NCBI GenBank assembly: GCA_021325145.1
Contig: JAJPHR010000064.1
Span: 62,001 to 126,000 of the forward strand
Direction: 5' to 3'
Source: Verrucomicrobiota bacterium
GTDB taxonomy: Bacteria; Verrucomicrobiota; Verrucomicrobiia; Limisphaerales; Pedosphaeraceae
Length of the DNA: 64,000 nt
A program made the position numbers and the translations under genes. This document shows positions 25,795 to 33,065 of the stretch, in pieces (the stretch's first letter is position 1; each line of letters begins with the position of its first letter). The notes under the pieces are model-generated. The model was not told the DNA's origin, searched no databases, and saw nothing but the letters and a program-made list of their open reading frames with translations.

Positions 25795-26916
25795 ATGCCG
25801 ACAAACCCCATCACGATCATCGGCGGCGGCCTGGCGGGGTTGACGCTCGGGATCGGGCTGCGCCAAAAATCGGTTCTCGTGACGGTGTTGGAGGCGGGGC
25901 ATTATCCACGGCACCGCGTCTGCGGCGAATTCATCAGCGGGCACGGACAGGCAACGCTCGCCCGTCTCGGTCTGGCGGATAAGTTGCCCGCGGCCGGCGC
26001 CATGCCGGCGAGCACAACCCAGTTCTTCTCCCCGCGCGCAAAGTCGGCGATCCGCAAGCTGCGCGAACCCGCGTGGTCCATTTCTCGATACGCACTGGAT
26101 GCCCTTCTGGCGGATGAATTCCGCCGGCTCGGTGGCGAAATCCGCGAAAACGAACGGTGGCGCGGCAACGAATACACAGCCGGCATGGTGCGGGCGACGG
26201 GTCGTCGGCTGCAACCGGTCGAGAACGGGTGGCGCTGGTTCGGTCTGAAAGTCCACGCTCGAAACGTCCCGCTCAATGCTGATTTGGAGATGCATTTGTC
26301 GCCATCGAGCTACCTGGGCATCAGTCGTTTGAAGGACGGGGAAGTGAATATTTGCGGTTTGTTTCGCCGCGCCGCCGGGCCGGAGCGCGGAGCTCCAGTG
26401 CGGCGTGAACACGGTGAGTCCCGGACAACGGAGCTCGAACCCCAAGCCCCGCAGTTTGCCGAGAAATCTCGCCTGAAATCGGAGCTCCAGACTTTTCGCG
26501 GCGCGCCCGGTTCACCGCGTTTCGAACGCCTTGCCAATGCCGTGTTCGACGAAGACTCCTTCTGTTCAGTCGCCGGACTCTCACTACGACCGCATCGCGC
26601 GGCTCAGTCCGGAGACTGTTGTATTGGGGACGGCATCACGATGATCCCACCCGTCACCGGCAATGGAATGTCGATGGCTTTCGAATCCGCCGAACTGGCC
26701 ATCGAACCGCTGGCCGCTTACAGCCGGGGCCAACTAACCTGGAACGAGGCGCAAGCAACCATAGCCCGCGCTTGTGACGAGCGCTTCGCGCGGCGGCTCG
26801 CCTGGGCATGGGGGTTGCAACGCTTATTGTTCATGGCCGCATTACAGGATTCCTTGGTGAAGTTCGTCCCGCGATGGGAAAGGCTCTGGCGCCTGTTGTT
26901 GGACCGGACGAGATGA
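25795..26916 (+). CDS. FAD-dependent oxidoreductase of the type III PKS cassette
   Basis: Flavoprotein of the geranylgeranyl reductase/aromatic hydroxylase superfamily (373 aa). The N-terminal FAD motif is IIGGGLAGLTLGIGL (8-22), followed by HRVCGEFISG, and a second FAD contact in CIGDGITMIPPVTGNGMSMA with the expected GD. By gene order it matches SrsC-type hydroxylases that oxidise the phenolic ring to a quinone (inference). Residues about 195-240 (ERGAPVRREHGESRTTELE and following) are compositionally odd, contain repeated GGAGCTCC at DNA level, and may be an in-frame repeat insertion. A 136-base spacer holding a G+C-rich tract separates it from the methyltransferase gene. Confidence 0.82.
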   Translation: MPTNPITIIGGGLAGLTLGIGLRQKSVLVTVLEAGHYPRHRVCGEFISGHGQATLARLGLADKLPAAGAMPASTTQFFSPRAKSAIRKLREPAWSISRYALDALLADEFRRLGGEIRENERWRGNEYTAGMVRATGRRLQPVENGWRWFGLKVHARNVPLNADLEMHLSPSSYLGISRLKDGEVNICGLFRRAAGPERGAPVRREHGESRTTELEPQAPQFAEKSRLKSELQTFRGAPGSPRFERLANAVFDEDSFCSVAGLSLRPHRAAQSGDCCIGDGITMIPPVTGNGMSMAFESAELAIEPLAAYSRGQLTWNEAQATIARACDERFARRLAWAWGLQRLLFMAALQDSLVKFVPRWERLWRLLLDRTR

Positions 26917-27017
26917 CCTCCCACAGCCTGGTAGGAACAATCGCCTTGCGATGTCCCCGCGTTCAGCGGGCGGAACGCTTCGACAAGCGCATCCGTATTG
27001 GAGTGTTCAATGCCCTG

Positions 27018-27899
27018 TCAATTCCCGATTTGAGTCTTGCGCGCCTGCGGTAGTTTTTTGAGAGCAGCAACCACCTCGGCCGGCATCGGCTTCTCGGAAA
27101 TGGGCGCAAGTTTTATTCCCTTCCCGCCGAATGTGGGCTGGCCGTAATTCGATTCCAATTGCACAAAAACCTCATCCAGTTTCGCGCGATCGCCCGCAGC
27201 CAGAAAATAGGCGTCGTGCAACGTGCCCCAGGTGCCGTCACCGCCCGCCCGGGTGAGGCACTTCATGGCATCGGTGCCGGGACCGAGCCACAAACGGTAT
27301 AACGCGAGCCTTGGCCGATCTTTATCTTTTCCCAGAAAATTCTCGAGGAATGAATTCATCCCGCCGCCGATCGTCGTGACGCTTTTCTTATCGCCGTTCG
27401 GACTGTTGATTGTGGCGCTGTGGAGCCAACGCTGCTCCGCCGGGTCAAAGATGTAATAGCGGGTATCGGTCGTGCCGCTCTTCCCGCCCGGCTGCTTTTG
27501 CACGAAGAACTGAAAGGTGTGGTTGGTTTCCCATGGCCACGGCATATGTGTATGTCCGCCTTCGCCCTCGCCACCAAAGCGGCCAAATTGTGTCCTCGGG
27601 TCGGCCTCCGTAACCATCGGGTGCAAAGTGGGCGAAGTGTCCCAAATGGAAAAGATGGTCCGGCGTTCCTTCAGGCTGTTGTCCTGAATGCCGCAGTAAC
27701 CGCCCGCCGCCTCGCCCGGATGCCAATTCGCCCCGCAATAATAAATCGCCGGATACGTGGCCAGCACCGTGATTTCACCATAGAGGCAGGTGGCATTGGT
27801 TTGTTTTTCGAGGTTCCACCAGAGATGCTGCGCGCTCGCCTGAACGCCGGGGAATGTCAAAAACAGAAACGATGTAAAACGGGCAATGGTTCGGGTCAT
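27018..27899 (-). CDS. Exported DUF3472 protein
   Basis: A 293-residue secreted protein. A signal peptide covers about residues 1-24 (FTSFLFLTFPGVQASA). The mature chain has DUF3472 features: YYCGANWHPGEAAGGYCGIQDN and the RRTIFSIWDTS motif, then KSVTTIGGGMNSFLENF. The domain is widespread in Bacteroidota and Planctomycetota/Verrucomicrobiota, often with carbohydrate-related genes, and has no assigned activity. The ATG at 27899 is chosen because the signal peptide begins there; the frame is open to 28025 through a palindromic tract. It lies downstream of the opp genes on the same strand, separated by a 32-base hairpin. Confidence 0.78.
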   Translation of the reverse strand: MTRTIARFTSFLFLTFPGVQASAQHLWWNLEKQTNATCLYGEITVLATYPAIYYCGANWHPGEAAGGYCGIQDNSLKERRTIFSIWDTSPTLHPMVTEADPRTQFGRFGGEGEGGHTHMPWPWETNHTFQFFVQKQPGGKSGTTDTRYYIFDPAEQRWLHSATINSPNGDKKSVTTIGGGMNSFLENFLGKDKDRPRLALYRLWLGPGTDAMKCLTRAGGDGTWGTLHDAYFLAAGDRAKLDEVFVQLESNYGQPTFGGKGIKLAPISEKPMPAEVVAALKKLPQARKTQIGN

Positions 27900-27979
27900 G
27901 GCACGGGCTTGCTGTAACAGACGCAGCTCATTTTTAAAGCCAAATAATTCCATTTCCGTTCGCAATTGCGCCGCTCCTA

Positions 27980-28011
27980 CAGATTCGGAGACGTGGTCGT
28001 CTCCGAATCTG
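27980..28011. repeat. Perfect 14-bp inverted repeat
   Basis: CAGATTCGGAGACG and CGTCTCCGAATCTG separated by TGGT form a perfect 14-bp stem with a 4-nt loop. No T-tract follows on either side, so it is not a standard terminator. It lies between oppC and the DUF3472 gene and could separate their transcripts, or be a dispersed palindrome. Confidence 0.7.
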
Positions 28012-28070
28012 TGGGGGCAAAGCACAATTCAAACTGGAATTGGCAAAAGGCGGCTTGAAACGACCAACCA

Positions 28071-29042
28071 TTATTTTCCCCTCACATCCCACGCATCCCG
28101 CAATCCGTCGCCCAGGAAATTCAGCGCGAGCAACGTGCTCACCAGAACACCCCCGGGGAAAACCAACAACCACCAATAAATCCGGATCGTGTTGATCTGC
28201 CCCGCGCCTTCCTTGATGAGCGAACCCCAACTGGACATGGGCGGTTGAATGCCCAGCCCGAGATAACTCAGGAACGATTCATACAGCACAATCGCCGGCA
28301 CTGTGAGGGTCAGATACACAATCACGACGCCCAGCACATTGGGCAAAATGTGGCGGAACAAAATGTGCCGATGTCCCGCGCCCAAAGTGCGGCTGGCTTC
28401 CACAAACGCGCGCGTGCGCAGCGAAAGCACCTGCCCGCGCACAATACGCGCCATGTTCAACCACGACACCGCGCCCAGGCCCGCGAACAACAGGAACAGG
28501 CGCGTGAGCTTCACCAGTCCCGGATTGTTGAAGTGGTCCATCCAAATTTTGATTCTCCCTTCGAGCGTGGTGATGAGCACGATCACAAAAATAATGGACG
28601 GCAGGGAATAAAGAATATCCACGAAACGCATCAATACCTCATCCCATCGTCCGCCCAGATAACCTGCGACCGCACCCCACAAAACGCCGATGACCAGGCT
28701 CACCGTTGCGCCCACGGCTCCTACGAGCAGCGAAACCTGCGCGCCGTAGAGCAACCGCGACAGCAAGTCGCGACCATGCACATCCGTCCCAAACCAGTGG
28801 CGCGATGTCGGCGGATCGAAAGACTGGTCGGAAAGCGTGTCGGGATCATACTTCACCGCAAAAGTTTTTCCCGCCGGGCCGGAAACCGATGCCACCTTCA
28901 AAATGACCGGCCAGGCGATGACAACGAGCAGGAGCGCGGCCAGAAACCACGCGCTAATGACCGCCGGCCGATTCTTCCTGAATCGCCGCCAGGCACGCTG
29001 GTTCGGGCTCTCGTGCCGTTGGGGTGTAGATTGCGCGTTCAT
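28071..29042 (-). CDS. Oligopeptide ABC transporter permease OppC-like
   Basis: Inner-membrane permease of the peptide/nickel ABC family (323 aa). The N-terminal region (NQRAWRRFRKNRPAVISAW) and first membrane helix are typical of OppC/DppC. Several membrane segments follow, and the EAA loop reads EASRTLGAGHRHILFRHILPN. The ATG at 29042 (MNAQSTPQ) is chosen; the frame remains open to 29339 only because it runs through two palindromic elements. It is transcribed after oppB and oppA on the same strand. No oppD/oppF ATPase gene is present within the window, so ATPases must be supplied from elsewhere. Confidence 0.9.
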   Translation of the reverse strand: MNAQSTPQRHESPNQRAWRRFRKNRPAVISAWFLAALLLVVIAWPVILKVASVSGPAGKTFAVKYDPDTLSDQSFDPPTSRHWFGTDVHGRDLLSRLLYGAQVSLLVGAVGATVSLVIGVLWGAVAGYLGGRWDEVLMRFVDILYSLPSIIFVIVLITTLEGRIKIWMDHFNNPGLVKLTRLFLLFAGLGAVSWLNMARIVRGQVLSLRTRAFVEASRTLGAGHRHILFRHILPNVLGVVIVYLTLTVPAIVLYESFLSYLGLGIQPPMSSWGSLIKEGAGQINTIRIYWWLLVFPGGVLVSTLLALNFLGDGLRDAWDVRGK

Positions 29043-29082
29043 GCTCTGATGAAAACGTCTTGCGCCCGCATTCGGCCCTTCC

Positions 29083-29321
29083 CAATCCCAAAGGGATTGT
29101 GCCCTCCAGCCCAGGGTTGCGAGGAACGAGCTACCCTGGGAAAAACGGTTGAAAAATGGACAACCCTGAATGGGTTGTGGCCTGTGCCGACCATCGGAGA
29201 AGTATAGTAAAAATGAATCGGGCCGCAACCCCTTCGGGGTTGAAAAGAATTTTGCCACTGTAACCCAGGGTAGCTCGTTCCTCGCAACCCTGGGCTTTGG
29301 GGCGGAATCCCTTTGGGATTC
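29083..29321. repeat. Inverted pair of triple-hairpin palindromic elements
   Basis: Element 1 has hairpins at 29083-29099 (CAATCCCAAAGGGATTG), 29110-29140 (CCCAGGGT stem) and 29161-29177 (CAACCCTGAATGGGTTG). Element 2 has the same three in reverse order at 29226-29242, 29264-29294 and 29305-29321. The two central 31-nt hairpins are exact reverse complements. The pair fills the interval between oppB and oppC and resembles a BIME made of two REP units. Confidence 0.85.
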
Positions 29322-29348
29322 TTTGAGAGTTCTACCCAAAACGGCGGC

Positions 29349-30311
29349 TCACTCATACTTCACCCTCCGGTCCAAAAAGACGTAGGCGAGATCCACCAAC
29401 AAATTCAGCACCAGCAGCAACGCCGCATAGAGAATCACCAGCCCCACCACCACCGGCGCGTCCTTGTTCAACTCGCTGTTCACAAACGGCATGCCCAGGC
29501 CGGGAATTTGAAAAATGCTCTCGATGACAAACGACCCGGTGAGCAAATCCGCCAGCATGGGCCCTGAATACGAAACCACCGGCAGAATGGCGATGCGCAC
29601 CGCGTGTTTTAAAAGCAGCGTGGTTTCACTCATGCCCTTCGCGCGCGCCGCCGTGATGAACTCCGACTGCATCACGTTCAGCATCCCCTCGCGCATCAAC
29701 CGCGCTATGCGCCCGCTGAAATACAATCCCAACGCGCACATGGGCAGAACCGCGTGCCAGGGCGTTTCCCAAAGCGCCACCGGGAACCAGCGAAAATGAA
29801 TGGCGAAGAGCACCACGAGGATCGGTCCCACGAGCAAACCGGGCACGCAAACCGTCAGGATCGCCAGAAAGCTGCCGGTGTAATCCTCCCATTTTCCGCG
29901 TTTAACTGCGGTTAAAATCCCGGCCGGGATGCCGAGCCCAAGCGCGAACCCAAACGCCATGAATCCGAGCGGCATCGAAACCGGCAGTCCCTGGGCGATG
30001 ATGTCGTTGGCCGTGTGATTGCGATATTGTTGTGACGGTCCCAAATCGCCTCGAACAAGTCCGCCCTGAAACCAGCGGATCTTTCCCGTCTCATCCCGGT
30101 CATAACCCACGCCGAGATAGCGCAGATATTGTTTCCAGAATGGCTCATCCAAATGAAATTTCCGCGCCAGGTTGCGCTCAATTTCCGGCGACGCGGGCTT
30201 TCGTTCGCGGTCGAACGGACTCCCCGGCGTGATGTAGATCAAGCAAAACCCGATAAAGCTGATCACCAGCAGCAAAGGCACGAAGAGGATGAGGCGGCGC
30301 AGGAAGTACAT
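29349..30311 (-). CDS. Oligopeptide ABC transporter permease OppB-like
   Basis: Inner-membrane permease (320 aa) partnered with the OppC-like protein. It begins MYFLRRLILFVPLLLVISF, the typical OppB/DppB first helix, followed by the conserved ITPGSPFDRE and LGLDEP-like LDEPFWKQYLRYLG region. The EAA loop is AARAKGMSETTLLLKHAVR. The ATG at 30311 is preferred over 30359, because the extra 16 residues would be translated from an interspersed repeat. It lies between oppA (upstream, 118 bases) and oppC (downstream, 306 bases); both gaps are filled with repeats. Confidence 0.9.
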   Translation of the reverse strand: MYFLRRLILFVPLLLVISFIGFCLIYITPGSPFDRERKPASPEIERNLARKFHLDEPFWKQYLRYLGVGYDRDETGKIRWFQGGLVRGDLGPSQQYRNHTANDIIAQGLPVSMPLGFMAFGFALGLGIPAGILTAVKRGKWEDYTGSFLAILTVCVPGLLVGPILVVLFAIHFRWFPVALWETPWHAVLPMCALGLYFSGRIARLMREGMLNVMQSEFITAARAKGMSETTLLLKHAVRIAILPVVSYSGPMLADLLTGSFVIESIFQIPGLGMPFVNSELNKDAPVVVGLVILYAALLLVLNLLVDLAYVFLDRRVKYE

Positions 30312-30319
30312 GTTTAAGA

Positions 30320-30429
30320 AACGCCAAGCACCAACCTCCAAGCACCAGAGAAGTTCCAAACTCCAAATCCCAACTGGAGCTTGAGGCTTGGAGCTTTTCT
30401 GGTGCTTGGTCCTTGGTGCTTGGAGCTTT
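30320..30429. repeat. Imperfect inverted repeat of CCAAGCACCAG units
   Basis: Left arm units such as CCAAGCACCAACCTCCAAGC and CACCAGAGAAGTTCCAAAC face right arm units GGAGCTTGAGGCTTGGAGC and CTGGTGCTTGG, forming a long imperfect palindrome. It occupies the whole oppA-oppB spacer. Related CCAGAGAA tracts are at 3351-3408 and near 16576. Confidence 0.65.
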
Positions 30430-32040
30430 TCATCGTTCTTTCCAAATCGCGTTCAACGGGTGGTTATCGAGAATGTTCGCGTAAATCCCCTTGATCTTCG
30501 TGTTGTTGTAATAGCTGAAGCCCACATAAAAATAGAGCGGGATAATTGGGTTTTCGTCGCGGACCAGGATCGTTTCCGCCTCTTGAAACAGCTTCTCCCG
30601 CTTCGCTAGATCGTTCTCGCAGTCCGCCTGGTGGATCAACTCATCATAACGCTCATTTTTCCAACCGGTGCGATTATTGCCGCTGTTGCTCAGGAAAATG
30701 TTGAGGAACGTGTCGGCATCGTTGTAATCCCCGATCCAACTGGCGCGGCACGTTTCGAAATCCATTTTGGATTGGTTGGCCAGATAAACCTTCCACTCAG
30801 TGGGTTGAAGTTCAACGTCGATCCCCAACTCGTCGCGCCACATTTCCTGCATCTCCACCGCGATCTTTTCATGCACCTGCGCCGCGCCGCCGGAGGCTGC
30901 GTTGTACATGTATTGAAATCGTGGAAACCCCTTGCCGCCGGGAAATCCCGCCTCAGCCAGTAACTTTCTGGCCCTGTCCGGATCGTAGCCCAGGCCCTTG
31001 GGCGGACGATAACGGGCCACACCATCCGGCGTAAAATGGTCCGTGGCAATCTCTCCAGCCCGCGTGATCTTGCGCGTGATTCGCTGCTTGTCGATGGCCA
31101 GTCCCAACGCCTGCCGCACCCGCACATCATCGAACGGCTTGCGCGTGACATTGAACCGCATGAAATAAGAACCCAGATACGGGAACGAATGAAAATCGGG
31201 CCGCTGCTTCAACACGTCCACCAATTCATTCGGCACCAGGTCCTTGTCCCAGACAATGTCCGCGCCGCCCGTTTCATACAAATTCAGCGCCGTGGTGGGC
31301 GAACTGATCGGCAGCAAATCCACCAATTCGGTTTTCGTGTTCGCGGCGTCCCAATAACGCGGGTTCTTGCGCAGCCGGACTTTGTCATTGATCCGCCACG
31401 CAACCATTTCGTACGGCCCGCTCGATGGCAATGGCCGCGCCATCAACCAGCGATCGCCATATTTCGCAATCGTTTGACGGGGCACCACGGTAAGGGTCGG
31501 AAACGCGCACAGATCGAGCCAAAACGCGGTGGGATTGTTTAATTCCACGCGCAACGTGAACGGATCAAGCGCATGCACCCCCACCAACGAGGGATCCTTG
31601 ATTTTGCCCGATGTGAAATCCTCCGCATTTTTTAGGTAGAACAACTGACCCGCGTAGTCGCTGGCCGTCGCCGGATCGAGCGCTCGAATCCAGGAGTAAA
31701 CGATGTCGTTGGCGTTGATCGGTTCGCCGGTGGACCAGACCAGGTTGGATCGAAGATAAAACGTATAAACCCGCCCGTCGGGAGAAATGTCCCACCGCTC
31801 CGCCATGCCGGGAATCGGAGCGGCGGTTTGCGGGTCCAGCCGCGTCAGCCCCTCGAACATCGCGCTCACAATCCGCATTTCCGCAACCCCCGTGATCAAC
31901 GCCGGGTCCAGCGATTCCGGCTCCACGTAATTAACGATTACCAGATCCGCCCGCGGTTCGTTCCGCACGCAGCCGGAGAGGAGACCACAAATGGAGATGA
32001 GGAGGAGAAGGGCAAATTGAAGCCCCCGCTGCGGAATCAG
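30430..32040 (-). CDS. Oligopeptide ABC transporter substrate-binding lipoprotein OppA-like
   Basis: Family 5 solute-binding protein (536 aa). A lipoprotein signal peptide with LLSGC is followed by NYVEPESLDPALITG, the family's N-terminal motif, and by GMAERWDISPDGRVYTFYLR. The C-terminal domain includes YNDADTFLNIFLSNSGNN. There is no ATG at the expected start: the best candidate is CTG at 32040, preceded by AGGA six bases upstream (AGGAATAGTCTG), or the next codon ATT. In-frame ATGs lie more than 250 bases upstream inside palindromic elements. The element insertion may have displaced the original start. It should deliver peptides to the OppBC permease encoded downstream. Confidence 0.85.
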   Translation of the reverse strand: MIPQRGLQFALLLLISICGLLSGCVRNEPRADLVIVNYVEPESLDPALITGVAEMRIVSAMFEGLTRLDPQTAAPIPGMAERWDISPDGRVYTFYLRSNLVWSTGEPINANDIVYSWIRALDPATASDYAGQLFYLKNAEDFTSGKIKDPSLVGVHALDPFTLRVELNNPTAFWLDLCAFPTLTVVPRQTIAKYGDRWLMARPLPSSGPYEMVAWRINDKVRLRKNPRYWDAANTKTELVDLLPISSPTTALNLYETGGADIVWDKDLVPNELVDVLKQRPDFHSFPYLGSYFMRFNVTRKPFDDVRVRQALGLAIDKQRITRKITRAGEIATDHFTPDGVARYRPPKGLGYDPDRARKLLAEAGFPGGKGFPRFQYMYNAASGGAAQVHEKIAVEMQEMWRDELGIDVELQPTEWKVYLANQSKMDFETCRASWIGDYNDADTFLNIFLSNSGNNRTGWKNERYDELIHQADCENDLAKREKLFQEAETILVRDENPIIPLYFYVGFSYYNNTKIKGIYANILDNHPLNAIWKER

Positions 32041-32084
32041 ACTATTCCTTGGGCGAGTTGCTCGTGGTGTCGCAGGCGTTCTTA

Positions 32085-32279
32085 GCCGGAACGATGCAGT
32101 TAGATCGGGGAGCACACGCGCCCTCGCGTGTTGTGGCTGGCGCCCCGCCAGCCACACGAGGGTGTTCGAATGATCCACCGTTTGGTGGCGGTCGAGCGCT
32201 TCGGTTCCGACCGGCGGGGGCGCCGGTCGGCACACGCGGGGGCGCGTGTGCTCCCCAAAATCAACTGCATAGTCCCGGC
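32085..32279. repeat. 195-base cloverleaf-like palindromic element
   Basis: Outer arms GCCGGAACGATGCAGTT and AACTGCATAGTCCCGGC are inverted. Inside them, GGGGAGCACACGCGCCCTCG faces CGGGGGCGCGTGTGCTCCCC. The interior holds three further hairpins: TGTGGCTGGC with GCCAGCCACA, CCACCGTTTGGTGG, and CCGACCGGCG with CGCCGGTCGG. The whole can fold as a four-arm structure. It ends 3 bases before the left hairpin element flanking the transposase. Confidence 0.85.
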
Positions 32280-32282
32280 TTA

Positions 32283-32363
32283 GGGCCAAAGGCCCGTTAT
32301 CCCTCAGCCCAGCCCATCGGGCTGGGTTCACGTGCATCGGCATCATGCGCCCCAACGGGGCGC
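32283..32363 (-). repeat. Left triple-hairpin element flanking the transposase
   Basis: Three short palindromes: GGGCCAAAGGCCC (32283-32295), CCCAGCCCATCGGGCTGGG (32308-32326) and GCGCCCCAACGGGGCGC (32347-32363). Read on the minus strand it has the same order as the element at 32842-32926, including the linker CTGAGGGAT after the central hairpin. The two elements are thus inverted around the transposase gene. Confidence 0.85.
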
Positions 32364-32371
32364 GATAACGA

Positions 32372-32824
32372 TCAATCCCACACATAACGTTCCTCGAATG
32401 CAACCTGATACCTTTCCAGCAATCGCCGGTATTCGTCTTGAAACGTCATCTTCTGGTGATGCCGAGCCTGATTTCGGATGTAGTTCACCACCTCATTCGC
32501 ATCTGACTGACTGACGGAAAAAGCGCCGTATCCCGACTGCCAGTGAAAATCAGAGGACTTTGCGCCCTTGGTCTTGATCCATTTGGACGAACTGGTTTTT
32601 ACCGTCTCCACCAAATCGGCGATGGTGATCGTGCGCGACAAATCGAACAATAGATGAACGTGGTCTTCGATGCCTCCAATCTGCAGGGAGGGACATTGGA
32701 TGTTGTCCAACGTTACGGCCAAATAAGGGTGTAATTCGGTTTGGATGGCAGGAGTGAGCATGCGCTCACGATTTTTCGCGCTAAACACCAGATGAATAAG
32801 AATGCGGGATAATGATTGCGGCAT
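32372..32824 (-). CDS. IS200/IS605-like (RAYT-type) Y1 transposase
   Basis: Single-strand DNA transposase of the Y1 HUH family (150 aa). The HUH motif is HVHLL within IEDHVHLLFDLS, and the catalytic tyrosine is in VVNYIRNQARHH. The opening SRILIHLVFSAKNRERML is typical of this group. It is full length and appears intact. Instead of classic IS ends it is bounded by inverted triple-hairpin elements, 8 bases to the left and 17 bases to the right. That is the arrangement of REP-associated tyrosine transposases. No accessory tnpB is present. Confidence 0.9.
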   Translation of the reverse strand: MPQSLSRILIHLVFSAKNRERMLTPAIQTELHPYLAVTLDNIQCPSLQIGGIEDHVHLLFDLSRTITIADLVETVKTSSSKWIKTKGAKSSDFHWQSGYGAFSVSQSDANEVVNYIRNQARHHQKMTFQDEYRRLLERYQVAFEERYVWD

Positions 32825-32841
32825 GGTGGTGCGGAATTATT

Positions 32842-32926
32842 GCGGCCCTTCAGGCCGCGGGATGCGTTGGCGGTGACGCAGACCCAGGGCGATGCCCTGG
32901 GCTGAGGGATGGCGCGCCTTTGGCGC
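32842..32926 (+). repeat. Right triple-hairpin element flanking the transposase
   Basis: Palindromes GCGGCC/GGCCGC (32842-32858), CCCAGGGCGATGCCCTGGG (32883-32901) and GCGCCTTTGGCGC (32914-32926), with linker CTGAGGGAT between the second and third. It is the inverted counterpart of 32283-32363. Hairpin architecture and linker are conserved while stem sequences differ with compensating changes. Confidence 0.85.
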
Positions 32927-32985
32927 TAGGGAACAAGGAAAGACGAGTTCATAATTTTTCGCACTCCGGGCTGGGGCCGCAAAAA

Positions 32986-33022
32986 GACGAAACCCCCGCC
33001 GATTCGGCGGGGGTTGTCTCGT
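32986..33022 (-). terminator. Rho-independent terminator of the pgk-tpiA-secG operon
   Basis: On the minus strand AACCCCCGCCG pairs with CGGCGGGGGTT around a 3-nt loop (32991-33015), extended by GAC/GTC pairs. It is followed by TCGTCTTTTTG. It lies about 45 bases beyond the secG stop codon and correctly oriented for that operon. Confidence 0.85.
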
Positions 33023-33065
33023 CCCGAAATTCATTGGCGCTTATTCCAATGAGCGGGGAATGAAC

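Noticed and set aside
29042..29339. N-terminal extension of the OppC-like protein by 99 residues
   Set aside because: The added sequence is a translation of two hairpin elements. The membrane protein's own start at 29042 fits the family.
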